A stretch of DNA of 64,000 nucleotides, taken from assembly GCF_014217855.1 (NCBI RefSeq), contig NZ_CP059059.1, forward strand, positions 2,356,001 to 2,420,000. The letters are read 5' to 3'. The notes beneath the pieces were generated by a model. The model ran no database searches and was not told the origin of the DNA. It worked only from the letters and a program-made list of their open reading frames with translations. The DNA is from Synechococcus sp. HK01-R. Lineage in GTDB: Bacteria > Cyanobacteriota > Cyanobacteriia > PCC-6307 > Cyanobiaceae. Position numbers and translations under genes: made by a program. Below, in pieces: positions 8,422 to 16,477 of the stretch (within the stretch, counting starts at the first letter, position 1; the number at the start of each line of letters is the position of its first letter).

Positions 8422-9468
8422 ATGGAATCGATGGTTGTCGCCCCCCTCCGCGACCTGCGTGTGGCTCGGCTGATCGACGCCAATCTCGACCGAGCCCGCG
8501 AGGGACTGCGGGTTGTTGAGGATTGGTGCCGCTTCGGCCTCGATCGCCAGGACTTAGTGGTCACCCTCAAGGACTGGCGGCAGCAGCTGGGAGCACTGCA
8601 TCACGACAGCTACAAACAGGCCCGCTCCACAGCCACGGATACGGGCGCCGGCCTGAGCCATCCCGCCCAACAGCAACGCACAGAGACCCAGGCGGTTGTG
8701 GCCGCCAACTGCGCCAGGGTGCAGGAGGCCTTACGGGTGCTTGAAGAATTCGCGCGGGAAACCCACGCTGAATTAGCCCACTCCGCCGCATCGATCCGCT
8801 ACGGCCTCTATGACCTGGAGATGACGATTCAGCGGGCTGGGCGACGCCAGCAGCGTCTGAGCCAACTGCAAACCAGCCACCTGTACCTGATCACGTCACC
8901 GGTTGAAGGCCTGGTTCAGCAGGTGGACGCCGCCCTCCAGGCGGGAGTGACGCTCGTGCAATACCGGGCCAAGGAAGGCCATGACCGCACACGCCTGGAG
9001 GAGGCGCGAGCGCTGGCGGCGCTCTGCCGGCGGCATCAGGCCCTGTTCATCGTCAACGACCGCATCGATCTAGCCCTACTGGTTGATGCCGATGGCGTGC
9101 ATCTCGGTCAAGACGATCTCCCCACCTCTGAAGCCCGGAGCCTGATCGGTGAAGAGCGACTGCTCGGTCGCAGCACCCATCAGCTAGATCAACTGCTGCG
9201 AGCGCAACAGGACGGTTGCGACTACGTCGGGGTCGGCCCCGTTTTCGCCACCGCCACCAAACCGGATCGCAGCGCCCGAGGCCTGGATTGGGTGCGAGAG
9301 GCCAGTCGCCACGCCACGATCCCCTGGTACGCCATCGGCGGCATCGATGCCGCTCGCATCGCACCGGTCCGAGAAGCCGGTGCCACCCGCGTGGCGGTGG
9401 TGCGAGCGATCATGGAAGCGACCGACCCCCTGGTTGCCAGCCGCGAGCTGCTGGCAACCCTCGGCTGA
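8422..9468 (+). CDS. thiE: ThiD2-ThiE fusion: HMP-P kinase domain plus thiamine-phosphate synthase
   Basis: The last ~215 residues are a thiamine-phosphate synthase: LYLITSP start, VQYRAKEG, the phosphate/diphosphate sites VNDRIDLALLVDADGVHLGQ, GRSTH and GVGPVFATATK, then the IGGID motif. They join hydroxymethylpyrimidine diphosphate to thiazole phosphate. The first ~130 residues, beginning RLIDANLDRAREGLRVVEDW, are the extension described as the ThiD2 HMP-P kinase family, often fused to ThiE in cyanobacteria. ATG 8422 was preferred over upstream codons because it lies just ahead of the conserved domain; ATG 8431 is an alternative. thiS follows 11 bases later. Confidence 0.93.
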   Translation: MESMVVAPLRDLRVARLIDANLDRAREGLRVVEDWCRFGLDRQDLVVTLKDWRQQLGALHHDSYKQARSTATDTGAGLSHPAQQQRTETQAVVAANCARVQEALRVLEEFARETHAELAHSAASIRYGLYDLEMTIQRAGRRQQRLSQLQTSHLYLITSPVEGLVQQVDAALQAGVTLVQYRAKEGHDRTRLEEARALAALCRRHQALFIVNDRIDLALLVDADGVHLGQDDLPTSEARSLIGEERLLGRSTHQLDQLLRAQQDGCDYVGVGPVFATATKPDRSARGLDWVREASRHATIPWYAIGGIDAARIAPVREAGATRVAVVRAIMEATDPLVASRELLATLG

Positions 9469-9479
9469 TTCCCCTCCCC

Positions 9480-9695
9480 ATGGCGACACTCCAACTGCAG
9501 GTGAATGGCGAGCGCCGCGAACTTTCACCAGCTCCGCAGCATCTCGCACAAGCCATCGAGCAACTGGGGCATCACCCCCGGCTGGTGGTGGTGGAGTTCA
9601 ACGGGCTGATCCTGACCCCTGATCGCTGGCAGGACCAGCCGATTCAGAACGGTGACAGCCTGGAGATCGTCACCATCGTGGGCGGTGGTTCCTAG
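9480..9695 (+). CDS. thiS: sulfur carrier protein ThiS
   Basis: A 71-residue ubiquitin-like protein that carries sulfur as a C-terminal thiocarboxylate for thiazole synthesis. It begins MATLQLQVNGERREL and ends LEIVTIVGGGS. The family normally ends in Gly-Gly, which is adenylated and thiolated; here the last codon before the stop is TCC, adding a serine after three glycines. It follows thiE with 11 bases between, as a likely operon. thiG and thiF are not in the window. Confidence 0.9.
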   Translation: MATLQLQVNGERRELSPAPQHLAQAIEQLGHHPRLVVVEFNGLILTPDRWQDQPIQNGDSLEIVTIVGGGS

Positions 9696-9728
9696 AGTCG
9701 TTGCACCGATGAGTCCAGTCTGCAACGC

Positions 9729-10706
9729 ATGGCGATTCCCCGGAGCCAACCTCTTCCGAACCGCTCCCTGAAGAGGCTGCTGAACCGCTGCCTCTCGGCA
9801 CTCCTGGTGCCAGCACTCCTGATCGGCCTGCTGGTGATCCAACCGCAAGCCAGTGAGGCCGCAAGCGGTGGCCGGATCGGAGGCGGCAGTTTCCGCGCTC
9901 CCTCCATGCCCCGCAGCGGTGGCTACAGCCGCAGCTATGGCGGTGGCTACAACCGCGGCTACGGCGGTGGAATCGGCTTCCCGTTCATCATCCCGATCTT
10001 CGGTTTCGGCGGAGGGGGCCTGTTCGGCTTCCTGATCCTGATGGCGATTGTGGGGGTGCTGGTGAACGCTTTCCGTGGGGCTGGCAGTGGTGGCGGCGGC
10101 AACAACGCCCTGACTGGAGAGCGCTACGGCGGCGGAGCCATCAGCGCCGGCCCGGTGACCATGATCCAGATGCAGATCGGACTGCTCGCCAGCGCCAAGG
10201 CCCTGCAGAACGACCTGCGCCAGCTGGCAGCCTCCGCCGATACCAGCACCCCCAGTGGCCTCCAACGGGTGCTGCAGGAAACCACCCTCGCCCTGTTGCG
10301 CCAACCAGACCTCTGGGTTTACGCGAATGTCGAAACCGGCAACGTGCCATTCAACGCAGCGGAAGCCACGTTCAATCGCCTCTCGATGACGGAACGCAGC
10401 AAACTGCGCGCTGAACTCACCAGCAACGTCAACGGCCAGAGCAGCACCTCCTCCGAACAAGACCGTGGCGATGCCGATGCCACCAATGACTACATCGCCG
10501 TCACCGTCTTAGTGGCCAGCCGTCGGCCGGTCACGCTGAAACAAGTCGAGACCGGTGAAGGGCTTCGGGAAGCCCTGCGCATCCTCGGATCCACCGCTTC
10601 GAGCGACCTGATCGCCCTTGAAGTGATCTGGCAGCCCGACGGAGCCGGAGACGTGCTCAGCGCCGACGAGCTCGTGACGGCATACCCGAACCTGCAGCAT
10701 CTCTGA
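9729..10706 (+). CDS. DUF1517 membrane protein with glycine-rich segment
   Basis: A 325-residue protein. Residues ~17-45 form a hydrophobic signal/anchor ending at an ASEAAS-like cleavage site, followed by a Gly/Ser/Tyr/Arg-rich stretch (GGYSRSYGGGYNRGYGGG), a second hydrophobic segment near 83-112 and another glycine run. The remaining ~200 residues are the DUF1517 domain, mostly helical, with repeated Gln/Ala and ending LSADELVTAYPNLQHL. The family occurs in cyanobacteria and plastids; function unknown. It starts 33 bases after thiS on the same strand but is probably separately controlled. Confidence 0.82.
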   Translation: MAIPRSQPLPNRSLKRLLNRCLSALLVPALLIGLLVIQPQASEAASGGRIGGGSFRAPSMPRSGGYSRSYGGGYNRGYGGGIGFPFIIPIFGFGGGGLFGFLILMAIVGVLVNAFRGAGSGGGGNNALTGERYGGGAISAGPVTMIQMQIGLLASAKALQNDLRQLAASADTSTPSGLQRVLQETTLALLRQPDLWVYANVETGNVPFNAAEATFNRLSMTERSKLRAELTSNVNGQSSTSSEQDRGDADATNDYIAVTVLVASRRPVTLKQVETGEGLREALRILGSTASSDLIALEVIWQPDGAGDVLSADELVTAYPNLQHL

Positions 10707-10833
10707 GCGAAGCTTCAGAAAATCTTCCGCTCCAAAGGTTGAGCGCTCCGAGGCAATCAAGCTCTTGCTGCCTAGCTTGAGTTGATTAAGAACTCCCTCC
10801 TTGGCACCCACTTCTCGCCCCGATCCCCGTGCC

Positions 10834-10968
10834 ATGCAATGGCAGAACAACGGAGAGCTTGATCAGGGCGATCTGTTCGAGCTGGTGCGTCACCTCAGGG
10901 ATGTGGAGTCGCCGACCCACAGCAATGAACTGTGGCGTCTGGGCAGTAAGTACGACAAAGCCGACTGA
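10834..10968 (+). CDS. 44-residue hypothetical protein
   Basis: A short, soluble, charged ORF: MQWQNNGELDQGDLFELVRH, then LRDVESPTHSNELWRLG and a KYDKAD tail. In-frame TTG at 10801 could add eleven residues. The amphipathic helix pattern and even use of GC-rich codons look like a real gene, and it is followed by another micro-ORF on the same strand. I do not recognise the family. Confidence 0.5.
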   Translation: MQWQNNGELDQGDLFELVRHLRDVESPTHSNELWRLGSKYDKAD

Positions 10969-11033
10969 TCCCATCACCCCCCCTTGCCGGCGTGGGAAGC
11001 CTGACGCATCGTTTGGCCAGCACTGTCTGACGC

Positions 11034-11213
11034 ATGGCTAGCAGACCCATTCAGTGGGTGAACTCACCCGTCCTGATGGAAGCGATGCTGCGTTACGAAC
11101 AGGGCCTGTTGCCCCGTTCCATGCAGCTCTGGGTGGAGCAGATGTTTGAACTGGATGGCTCTGAGACCACCAGTGGCCTGCTGCCTTCCTCCTTCGACGC
11201 CTCAGTCGACTGA
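11034..11213 (+). CDS. 59-residue hypothetical protein
   Basis: Small ORF starting MASRPIQWVNSPVLMEAMLR and ending in an acidic/serine-rich tail (SSFDASVD). The central part is a Leu/Met/Glu-rich helix (YEQGLLPRSMQLWVEQMFEL). The 3' end overlaps convergent larB by 12 bases. An eight- to ten-base direct repeat (CTGACGCAT) occurs just upstream and again at the start codon. No family is recognised. Confidence 0.5.
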   Translation: MASRPIQWVNSPVLMEAMLRYEQGLLPRSMQLWVEQMFELDGSETTSGLLPSSFDASVD

Positions 11214-11870
11214 CGCCTGCAGGATGCGCAACGCAGCCATCGCAGCGCCATAGCCGTTGTCGATGTTGACGACTGCGAGTCCAGGGGCGCAGCTGGCCAG
11301 CATGCCGTCTAGGGCCGCCCGGCCTCCAGCACTGACGCCGTAGCCGACCGACACGGGCACACCGATGACCGGCTGAGGCATCAACCCAGCCAGCACGGTG
11401 GGTAGAGCACCCTCCATGCCGGCGCAGGCGATCAGCACTCTCGAGGAGCGCAACAATGGCAAACGCTCCAGGAGACGGTGCAGACCCGCGACTCCCACAT
11501 CGAGCATCAGAGAGGCTGCCACTCCATGGAACTCCAAGGCCAGCTGCGCTTCCTTGGCCACCGGAAGATCACTGGTGCCACCGCTCAGGATCGTGACTGG
11601 CGCCTCAGACGCGTTCTGGTCAAGGGGATGGTGACCGCAGCTGAGGCAGCGGGCCTGATCGTGCCATTGCAGGCGGAGATCAGGCAGCAACGCCGCCACA
11701 TCAGCGGCTTTGCCAGCATCCACGCGTGTCACAAGCGCCGCTTCGCCGCGGCCGTGGAACGACTCCAGAATCGCCGCGATCTGCTCAGCCGTCTTGTGCT
11801 CCCCCCAGATCGCCTCGCTGATGCCTAAGCGACGGCGACGATCCCAGTCGAGATGAGCTGTCAAGGTCAT
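11202..11870 (-). CDS. larB: LarB-type nicotinate-adenine-dinucleotide carboxylase/hydrolase
   Basis: A 222-residue protein of the LarB family, formerly annotated as AIR-carboxylase-like. In Lactobacillus, LarB starts synthesis of the nickel-pincer cofactor by carboxylating and cleaving nicotinic acid adenine dinucleotide. Recognisable are ILSGGTSDLPVAKEA, the LDVGVAGLHRLL segment, ACAGMEGALPTVLAG and GVPVSVGYGVSAGGRAAL with the end CAPGLAVVNIDNGYGA. It is last in a minus-strand run and overlaps the TIGR03792 gene start region by four bases. No larA, larC or larE is in the window. Confidence 0.88.
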   Translation of the reverse strand: MTLTAHLDWDRRRRLGISEAIWGEHKTAEQIAAILESFHGRGEAALVTRVDAGKAADVAALLPDLRLQWHDQARCLSCGHHPLDQNASEAPVTILSGGTSDLPVAKEAQLALEFHGVAASLMLDVGVAGLHRLLERLPLLRSSRVLIACAGMEGALPTVLAGLMPQPVIGVPVSVGYGVSAGGRAALDGMLASCAPGLAVVNIDNGYGAAMAALRILQASVD

Positions 11871-12340
11871 TGCGGCAGCAGTTCGCCTTCAAAGACCAGC
11901 GGGAATGGATTGCCCTGACGCTGCCCTGTGCCCTCACGCGCTAGCTGCTCAAAGCGCTGTTGCACAGCCTCCACCTCCTGTTCTGGAATCGCTTTCCAGG
12001 CTTCCCTGCTGCTCCAGCGGATCAGCAAGGTGCCTTCCTCGGCCTCGGGATCCCAGAGCAGATCACGCCCCAGAAACCCCTCTTGGTGGGCAAGCCAGGG
12101 TTCCCAGCTGCCCTGCTCGGCCTCCAGCCAAGCTTGCCGGGCGGCCTCCGGCACCTTCACCTTGAGATGCTCGATCACCGCAGCGTCGTCGCCACCCTGC
12201 GGATCAGCCATCGCGGCGAAACGCGCCTGGGCAGGGGAGCTGAACAGCACAGCCAAGAACAGGGCAAGGCTCAAAACCTTACGCAGCAATCCTGAAAAGT
12301 GGCGGGTCACTGAGTGGCGGGTCGCTGAGTAGCGGGTCAC
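11867..12340 (-). CDS. TIGR03792-family protein with N-terminal signal-like segment
   Basis: A 157-residue protein with a hydrophobic export or anchor segment near residues 17-40 ([18 protein letters not shown], then PAQA) and a ~110-residue domain starting [20 protein letters not shown] with the family pattern [13 protein letters not shown] and [15 protein letters not shown]. The family is cyanobacterial, related to antibiotic-monooxygenase-like folds; function unknown. The GTG start at 12340 overlaps the ispF stop (GTGA). The first ~15 residues, rich in Thr-Arg-His, are encoded by a 15-base tandem repeat, so an internal start is possible. Confidence 0.8.
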   Translation of the reverse strand: MTRYSATRHSVTRHFSGLLRKVLSLALFLAVLFSSPAQARFAAMADPQGGDDAAVIEHLKVKVPEAARQAWLEAEQGSWEPWLAHQEGFLGRDLLWDPEAEEGTLLIRWSSREAWKAIPEQEVEAVQQRFEQLAREGTGQRQGNPFPLVFEGELLPQ

Positions 12341-12343
12341 AGC
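12299..12343. repeat. 15-base tandem repeat, three copies
   Basis: Three head-to-tail copies of a 15-base unit GTGGCGGGTCACTGA (with one or a few changes per copy) lie at 12299-12313, 12314-12328 and 12329-12343. On the minus strand they encode the [10 protein letters not shown]-like beginning of the TIGR03792 protein and run into the ispF stop codon. Confidence 0.85.
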
Positions 12344-12822
12344 GCCTGGAGCAGCGCGACCGCCTGAGCGGAGATTCCCTCTTCCCGCCCCTCAGGGCCG
12401 AGCTTCTCGTTGGTGGTGGCCTTCACCCCCACCTGCTCAGGTTCGATGCCGATGCGCGTGGCAATGGCACAGCGCATCGCCTCAATGTGAGGTTTGAGCT
12501 TGGGGCGCTCAGCGACCACCACCGAATCGAGATTCAGCACCTGCCAACCGCGCTCCCTGACAAGAGCCACGACCTGCTCCAGCAGCACCAGGCTGTCGGC
12601 CCCCTTCCAGCGGGGATCATCCGGGGGGAAGTATTTGCCGATATCCCCCAGGGAGAGGGCACCGAGCAGGGCATCCATGATGGCGTGCACCAGCACATCG
12701 GCATCGCTATGCCCGTCTAGGCCGAGGCCATCGGGATGGTGCAGTCGCTGACCGCCCAAAATCAGTGGCCGCCCTGGCACGAGACGGTGGATGTCGTAGC
12801 CGTTGCCGATGCGGAGCTGCAT
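12337..12822 (-). CDS. ispF: 2-C-methyl-D-erythritol 2,4-cyclodiphosphate synthase
   Basis: Fifth enzyme of the MEP isoprenoid pathway, feeding carotenoids, phytyl chains and quinones. All key features are present: [19 protein letters not shown] with the metal-binding DxH at the N-terminus, [32 protein letters not shown], and near the C-terminus [20 protein letters not shown]. Length 161 is typical. It lies between trmD and the TIGR03792 gene, overlapping the latter by four bases. Confidence 0.96.
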   Translation of the reverse strand: MQLRIGNGYDIHRLVPGRPLILGGQRLHHPDGLGLDGHSDADVLVHAIMDALLGALSLGDIGKYFPPDDPRWKGADSLVLLEQVVALVRERGWQVLNLDSVVVAERPKLKPHIEAMRCAIATRIGIEPEQVGVKATTNEKLGPEGREEGISAQAVALLQAL

Positions 12823-12863
12823 AGGGCCTAGGTCAAGGCGTCCATTCTTGATGACCGACAGCC

Positions 12864-13574
12864 CTACTGCTGTTGCTGTTGCTGTTGCTGCCAGCGGGTG
12901 AAGAGGTCTGGCCTGCGCTCCGCGGTTCGCTGCTCGCGCTGCTGCTGCCGCCAGTGTTCGATCGCGCCATGATCGCCACTGCGCAACACATCGGGCACGG
13001 ACAGACCGCGGAACTCTGCGGGGCGGGTGTAGTGAGGATGCTCGAGCAACAGATCGCTATGGCTTTCCTCCACGAGCGAATGGGCCGTGCCGACGGTGCC
13101 CGGGAGGAGACGCACCACCCCGTTGATGATCGTCATCGCCGGCAGCTCACCACCTGTCAGCACAAAATCCCCCAACGACACCTCCTCATCCGCCAGAGGT
13201 CTGATCCGTTCATCAAAACCCTCGTAGTGCCCGCAGAGCAGCACGAGCTGATCGCAATCGTCAGCCCAGCGCTGCAGATCCGACTGGCCAAGGGGCGTCC
13301 CCTGCGGTGTCATCAGCAACACGCGGCGCCGGGGCAGCACCGGAATCGCCTCCACGGCGGCATAGACCGGCTCCGGCTTGAGCACCATGCCAGCGCCACC
13401 GCCATAGGGCTCATCGTCAACCTTGCGATAGCGATCGGTGGCGTAATCGCGAGGATTATGAAGGTGCAGCTCGGCAATGCCGGCAGCGAAGGCTCGACCG
13501 ATCACACCCAGCTCTTCGAGAGGAGCGAAGGCATGGGGAGCCAGGCTCACCACATCCAGGCGGAACGCAGCCAT
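12864..13574 (-). CDS. trmD: tRNA (guanine-37-N1)-methyltransferase
   Basis: SPOUT methyltransferase that makes m1G37 in tRNAs reading CNN/UNN/CCN-type codons, preventing +1 frameshifts. The knot region shows [25 protein letters not shown] and the SAM loop [12 protein letters not shown], followed by the C-terminal tRNA-binding domain ([19 protein letters not shown]). Length 236 is normal, but the last eight residues are all glutamine, encoded by alternating CAG/CAA codons just before the stop. It is five bases from the phycobiliprotein lyase-like gene upstream. Confidence 0.96.
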   Translation of the reverse strand: MAAFRLDVVSLAPHAFAPLEELGVIGRAFAAGIAELHLHNPRDYATDRYRKVDDEPYGGGAGMVLKPEPVYAAVEAIPVLPRRRVLLMTPQGTPLGQSDLQRWADDCDQLVLLCGHYEGFDERIRPLADEEVSLGDFVLTGGELPAMTIINGVVRLLPGTVGTAHSLVEESHSDLLLEHPHYTRPAEFRGLSVPDVLRSGDHGAIEHWRQQQREQRTAERRPDLFTRWQQQQQQQQ

Positions 13575-13579
13575 TGCGA

Positions 13580-14050
13580 TCAGGAGCCTGGAGCTGTGAC
13601 CCGGCGGATCTCCGAGCAGAAACTGGCCTGCCTCGGCGTCCCGTCCCGATCCATCAGGGTGGTGCTGCGTAGGCGCAGATTCGCCTTGGTGAACCAGATC
13701 CGCTCGCGCAGGCTGGCGCCAGCCTCAGCGGGCAGGGTCAGCTCCAGACAGCCATCACCGTGCAGTTGCCACTGGCCACTCTGATCGCCCTGGCTTGCCT
13801 GCAGAACCAAGGCACCGTCTGCGGCAAAACGCATTGAAGCCAGCTGACGTCCCTCACCGTTCCTCACCTCCAGGCTGGGGCCAGCGTCAGACGCACCCTC
13901 CACGCACTCCATCACCAGCTCCCCACGCTCACAGCTGTGCCAGTCCTCGGAACCATCGAGCTGGAACACGCTGCGCAGACTCATCCAGCGCCCGTCGCAA
14001 AGTTGCAGGAACGCGCCGAGATCAGTGGGCGGGAAGGGGAGGTCGGTCAT
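13580..14050 (-). CDS. CpcS/CpeS-family phycobiliprotein lyase
   Basis: A 156-residue lipocalin-like protein of the type that attaches bilins to phycobiliprotein cysteines. Diagnostic parts are the N-terminal FLQLCDGRWMSLRSVFQLDG, and the C-terminal ERIWFTKANLRLRSTTL plus QASFCSEIRRV, which match the conserved barrel strands of CpcS/CpeS/CpeU proteins. It is slightly shorter than usual. Which bilin and which subunit it serves cannot be read from the sequence. It lies inside the era to larB run, away from any visible phycobilisome genes. Confidence 0.75.
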   Translation of the reverse strand: MTDLPFPPTDLGAFLQLCDGRWMSLRSVFQLDGSEDWHSCERGELVMECVEGASDAGPSLEVRNGEGRQLASMRFAADGALVLQASQGDQSGQWQLHGDGCLELTLPAEAGASLRERIWFTKANLRLRSTTLMDRDGTPRQASFCSEIRRVTAPGS

Positions 14051-14086
14051 CCGCCTATCTTCTCAGCCCTGGTCCCCCAGCCGTCT

Positions 14087-15013
14087 TCACTCCTCGGCAT
14101 AGCCCAATTCCGCAAGCCGGGCCGGCTTACTTCGCCAATCGGGCACCACCTTCACGAACAGCTCCAGATAGACAGGACCATCGATCAGGGTCTGCATCTG
14201 CAGGCGGGCGCCCTGACCAATCGTTTTGAGCATCGCCCCCCCTTTGCCGATCAGGATCCCCTTCTGGCTCTTGCGTTCCACCAGCACGGTGGCGAGCACG
14301 GCGGTGCGGGGCTTGCCCTTGCCCTTCGAGGGCATGTCCTCCACCCGGTCGATCTGCACCGCCACGCTGTGGGGCACCTCTTCACGGGTGTGGGTCAGCA
14401 CCTGCTCGCGAATCAGTTCTGCCATCAGCAACCGCTCCGGCTGATCGCTCACCATGTCAGGGGGGTACAACTGCGGCCCTTCCGGCATCAGCGCGCTCAC
14501 CGCCGTCACCAGCTCCGTGCAGCCCTGGCCATCGAGGGCCGAGCAATGGTGCACCGACCAATGGCTGCCGTCGAGCAACTCCCGATAGGCCGCGTCCGCC
14601 TCCGGCTTCCTAGCGGGAGGCACCAGATCCCATTTGTTGAGCACCACCTGCACGGGCAGGCGCTGCTGACGCAGCAAATTGACGATGAAGGCATCACCGC
14701 CGCCAGGAGCTTCGCAGGCCTCCAGAAGCAGCAACACCTGATCCACCTCACCGATGGCCGCGCGCGCGCTTTGCACCAACCGCTCCCCCAGCAGGTGATG
14801 GGGTTTATGGATCCCAGGAGTATCCACCAAAATCAGCTGGGCCTCCGGGGTGGTGAGGATCGCCCGCAGCCGGTTGCGTGTCGTTTGCGCCACCGGTGAT
14901 GTGATCGCCACCTTGTCGCCCACGAGCTGATTCACCAAGGTCGACTTGCCCACATTGGGCCGACCGATTAGGGCCACAAAACCGGAGCGGTAAGGCTGTG
15001 AGGAAGCTTCCAT
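14087..15013 (-). CDS. era: GTPase Era
   Basis: Ras-like GTPase needed for 30S ribosome assembly and 16S 3'-end maturation. G1 GRPNVGKS at residues 17-24, G2 TTR near 44-46, G3 DTPG at 64-67 and G4 NKWD at 126-129 are all intact. The C-terminal KH domain that binds 16S rRNA shows ERKSQKGILIGKGGAMLKTI. An upstream extension of the frame exists, but ATG 15013 gives the usual 308-residue length. First gene of a minus-strand run with the lyase, trmD and ispF. Confidence 0.95.
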   Translation of the reverse strand: MEASSQPYRSGFVALIGRPNVGKSTLVNQLVGDKVAITSPVAQTTRNRLRAILTTPEAQLILVDTPGIHKPHHLLGERLVQSARAAIGEVDQVLLLLEACEAPGGGDAFIVNLLRQQRLPVQVVLNKWDLVPPARKPEADAAYRELLDGSHWSVHHCSALDGQGCTELVTAVSALMPEGPQLYPPDMVSDQPERLLMAELIREQVLTHTREEVPHSVAVQIDRVEDMPSKGKGKPRTAVLATVLVERKSQKGILIGKGGAMLKTIGQGARLQMQTLIDGPVYLELFVKVVPDWRSKPARLAELGYAEE

Positions 15014-15077
15014 GCCTTCAGCATCGCCTCTGGGCCCACCACCTGCCCATAGGCTGAGCGCGAGGACGACAGCAGTC

Positions 15078-15599
15078 ATGAGCACGCTTGAACCCACCTT
15101 TCAGCAGGCGATGGAGATCGCCGCCAGCTGGTTGCAGCAATGGGATGGGGAGGAAATCAGTGATGAAGTGATGGCCGATCGTGTGGCTGAGCTGGTCGCC
15201 AGTCGCGATGGCGCCCGCGGCTTCTTCGTGGTGAGCCTTGCCGGCGACAGTGCCCTGATGGACCGGCTGCCGGAACCACTCGTCATCAAGCTGCGGGAAG
15301 CGGGCGATGGCGTGGTGGATCTCACCGCCCGCAACCTGGCCATGAGCGCGGCGATGGTGGTCCACCACCGCAACAACGGCGATGAGCAGCAGGCCGCTGG
15401 CTCGGAGCGGGTCAACGCCCGGTGCTGCGAATTGCTGCGCCAGCTGGATCCCCACCAAGTCAAAGAGCGTCTTGAGACCCTGCTGGAGGCGGCCCATCAC
15501 AGCCGAGGTGACGACCTGGCCTTCCTTGAGCGCTGGGGCTACGACGACCGGCAGAAACAGGCGATCGGTGACTCCGTCGAAGCCGTGGCCGATCGCTAG
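15078..15599 (+). CDS. conserved hypothetical protein
   Basis: A 173-residue soluble, acidic, mostly helical protein beginning MSTLEPTFQQAMEIAASWLQ. Blocks that look conserved are ADRVAELVASRDGARGFFVV, LVIKLREAGDGVVDLTARNL and the Cys-Glu rich NARCCELLRQLDPHQVKERL, followed by an acidic C-terminus. No signal peptide or membrane span. ATG 15078 was chosen to avoid overlap with era; the two are divergent with 64 bases between. I recognise it only as a cyanobacterial hypothetical. Confidence 0.75.
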   Translation: MSTLEPTFQQAMEIAASWLQQWDGEEISDEVMADRVAELVASRDGARGFFVVSLAGDSALMDRLPEPLVIKLREAGDGVVDLTARNLAMSAAMVVHHRNNGDEQQAAGSERVNARCCELLRQLDPHQVKERLETLLEAAHHSRGDDLAFLERWGYDDRQKQAIGDSVEAVADR

Positions 15600-15604
15600 C
15601 CAAC

Positions 15605-15631
15605 AAAAAACCCCGACTGAGAAGCCGGGGT
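15605..15631 (-). terminator. intrinsic terminator downstream of the Bax-inhibitor-like gene
   Basis: Read on the minus strand, a nine-base-pair GC-rich stem (ACCCCGGCT/AGTCGGGGT, one G-U pair) with a TCTC loop is followed directly by six Ts. It lies 30 bases after the stop at 15661 and just after the end of the convergent plus-strand gene. Confidence 0.85.
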
Positions 15632-15660
15632 GAACGCACTGATCGAGGAGGTCACCGTGT

Positions 15661-16395
15661 TCAATCGCGGCGGCCGCCTCCTTGCAGGGCAATGATCAGA
15701 CGGAGCACAAAGATGAACAGGTTGATGTAGGTGAGATACATCCCCAGCGCGCCGGCCAGGAACTGATCATCCCGGTAGGTGCGGGGCATCGTGTAGAAAT
15801 CCACGAAGGCCATGCCCACGAAGAGCACGGTGCCGAAACCAGCAATCGCCAGGTTGGTGGCCGCAAAGATGCCGGGCACAAAGAAGCCGGCGATGAAGAT
15901 GCCCACCATCGCGATCAGCAGACCGATCAGGCCGAGGCCAACCACAGCGCTGAGGGCTTGACCAACGCTGTCGCTCATGCGACGGCCCGCGATCGAGGCC
16001 ACCACGAAGGTGAGGCCGGTCGCGAGGGCTGCAATGCCAATCGAGGCAGCACCAGCAACGGCGATGGCCTGCACCACCAGGCCGGTGAGCGTGAAGCCGG
16101 TGAGCAAACTGAAGGTGGCCATCAGCGGCAGGGCTGTGCCGTTGTTGGCCTTGTTCGCGGCGTTCTGGGCCACGAAGAAGAGGATGAACCAGGGGATGAT
16201 CGCGATCAGCGACAGGGTGTTGAAGGCGCCGTAACCGATCGAAGCCATCGTGGCCATGCCGCCCAGTACGCCACCGGCGGTGAGCACCATGCCACCCCCC
16301 ACGTAGGGGAGGGCTTTATTGACGACATTGGGCCCCACCAAAGCGCTGGACTGCGCCTGACGGATGGCTTCCTGGAAATTGCTGCTGGCAGGCAT
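15661..16395 (-). CDS. Bax inhibitor-1/YccA family membrane protein
   Basis: About 244 residues with six to seven hydrophobic helices spread through residues ~35-235. The family's conserved FVDFYTMPRTYRD and the end YLTYINLFIFVLRLI are present, as is the acidic/charged C-terminus. BI-1 proteins are calcium-leak or stress-related membrane proteins; YccA in E. coli is a substrate and modulator of FtsH. A longer start at 16419 exists, but ATG 16395 gives a MPASSNFQEAIRQA N-terminus that fits better. It is followed by an intrinsic terminator and ends the ffh-rpsP-phoH run. Confidence 0.85.
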   Translation of the reverse strand: MPASSNFQEAIRQAQSSALVGPNVVNKALPYVGGGMVLTAGGVLGGMATMASIGYGAFNTLSLIAIIPWFILFFVAQNAANKANNGTALPLMATFSLLTGFTLTGLVVQAIAVAGAASIGIAALATGLTFVVASIAGRRMSDSVGQALSAVVGLGLIGLLIAMVGIFIAGFFVPGIFAATNLAIAGFGTVLFVGMAFVDFYTMPRTYRDDQFLAGALGMYLTYINLFIFVLRLIIALQGGGRRD

Positions 16396-16477
16396 GGTGC
16401 CCCAGATCACTGGAAACACTCTGGCAGGGCTGATCAGGTTGTGGTCAGATCCCAGGTGCGGATCTCCCCATCAGCGC

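Noticed and set aside
9525-10460. 311-residue minus-strand frame opposite the DUF1517 gene
   Set aside because: Antisense to a recognised family and without any domain signature.
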